From assembly GCA_016213775.1 (NCBI GenBank), contig JACQZR010000085.1:1-32410 (forward strand): a stretch of DNA of 32,410 nt, written 5' to 3'. The notes under the pieces were generated by a model that had not been told where the DNA came from, made no database searches, and saw only the letters and a list, made by a program, of their open reading frames with translations. Shown here one piece after another: positions 32,214-32,410 of the stretch (the stretch's first letter is position 1; the number at the start of each line of letters is the position of its first letter). The stretch is from Acidobacteriota bacterium (lineage in GTDB: Bacteria > Acidobacteriota > Terriglobia > Bryobacterales > Bryobacteraceae). A program made the translations under genes and the position numbers.

Positions 32214-32410
32214 CCCAAAACATTTTCCTAAAGAAATGTTTTAAACATGCCGATAGATAGGTGTACGTGTAGGTTGCATACTGCACCTCATCATTCAGTT
32301 GTTTAGCTTCACGCTTTTTGATCATTTCCGGGCTCGGTGGATAGTAGAGGAATTTGTTTGTGCCATAGGCCTCACCCTGCAAAACGCCGCGATCACGCCA
32401 CTGGGAGATC
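32191..32410 (-). CDS. Partial gene, possible recombinase/mobile-element C-terminus
   Basis: The frame is open from the right edge of the window to a TGA at 32191-32193, about 73 codons, so its 5' end lies outside. The first part (QWRDRGVLQGEAYGTNKFLY then YPPSPEMIKKREA) recalls the helix-turn-helix-like C-termini of serine recombinases, which read W...GLL.A..Y......Y.PP. It continues through EVQYA into a Thr/Tyr-rich, low-complexity tail (TYTYTYLSACL) over AT-rich DNA. That tail looks non-native, as if the original stop was lost. The family resemblance is from memory and weak. It could also be a decayed fragment. Confidence 0.45.
   Translation of the reverse strand, partial: ISQWRDRGVLQGEAYGTNKFLYYPPSPEMIKKREAKQLNDEVQYATYTYTYLSACLKHFFRKMFWDCATSHH
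32217..32242. repeat. AT-rich perfect inverted repeat
   Basis: AAAACATTT (32217-32225) and AAATGTTTT (32234-32242) form a 9-bp stem with an 8-base loop. It lies inside the tail of the partial gene and just upstream of the PSD1 promoter. It could be a terminator-like hairpin for the original gene end, an element boundary or an operator. The local AT content is clearly higher than in the rest of the window. Confidence 0.5.

Noticed and set aside
1-32410. CRISPR array, tRNA, rRNA or riboswitch
   Set aside because: No regularly spaced direct repeats, cloverleaf-like segments or conserved RNA motifs were noticed on reading; a covariance-model scan was not possible.

Overview
The window looks like chromosomal DNA of a GC-rich soil bacterium of the Acidobacteriota, most likely near Bryobacterales/Candidatus Solibacter. 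This rests on gene content, not on a marker gene. The pointers are two ADOP-type permeases (MacB/FtsX-like with two permease halves), a very large Oar-like TonB-dependent receptor with an N-terminal carboxypeptidase-regulatory-like domain, a PSD1-cytochrome/DUF1501 gene pair, a winged-helix/TolB-like/TPR regulator, and many Sec- or Tat-exported enzymes. No rRNA, tRNA or CRISPR array was seen.

Layout. 1-436: no gene; short repeats and two adjacent hairpins. 437-5230: an exported PQQ-type beta-propeller protein (minus), divergent from an ADOP permease, its ABC ATPase and a 73-residue protein. 5227-7928: a decayed receptor end, a small exported protein, a TPR regulator and a decayed copy of the permease/ATPase junction. 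7918-9876: an exported ankyrin/CxxCH/terpene-cyclase-like fusion. 10132-12468: an SCP-x type thiolase divergent from a DUF481 beta-barrel protein. 12554-17381: a 127-residue unknown, a heptaheme cytochrome and the Oar-like receptor, all on the minus strand; the last two overlap. 17382-17765: a 384-base gap with the receptor promoter and a possible mini-element. 17766-18936: PyrF and a small membrane protein. 19053-23879: a PL8 polysaccharide lyase and an orphan ADOP permease. 23885-28442: a YtcJ-like amidohydrolase, a two-domain VOC protein, a DksA/TraR-type zinc-finger protein, an exported intradiol dioxygenase and a small unknown. 28442-32178: a tight minus-strand operon of PSD1 cytochrome, DUF1501 and the small unknown. 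32191-32410: the end of a gene that may belong to a recombinase or mobile element.

The common theme is envelope and extracytoplasmic chemistry: uptake receptors, export-type permeases, secreted hydrolases, lyases and ring-cleaving enzymes. Ten CxxCH motifs are spread over three exported proteins. No classical mobile element, defence locus or biosynthetic cluster is complete here. The less ordinary signals are the ankyrin/CxxCH/toroid fusion, the receptor-cytochrome overlap, debris of a second ADOP/ATPase pair, a MerR-like promoter geometry before the thiolase, and several genes whose -10 box sits where leaderless mRNAs would start. All family calls are from memory of motifs; no search was run.
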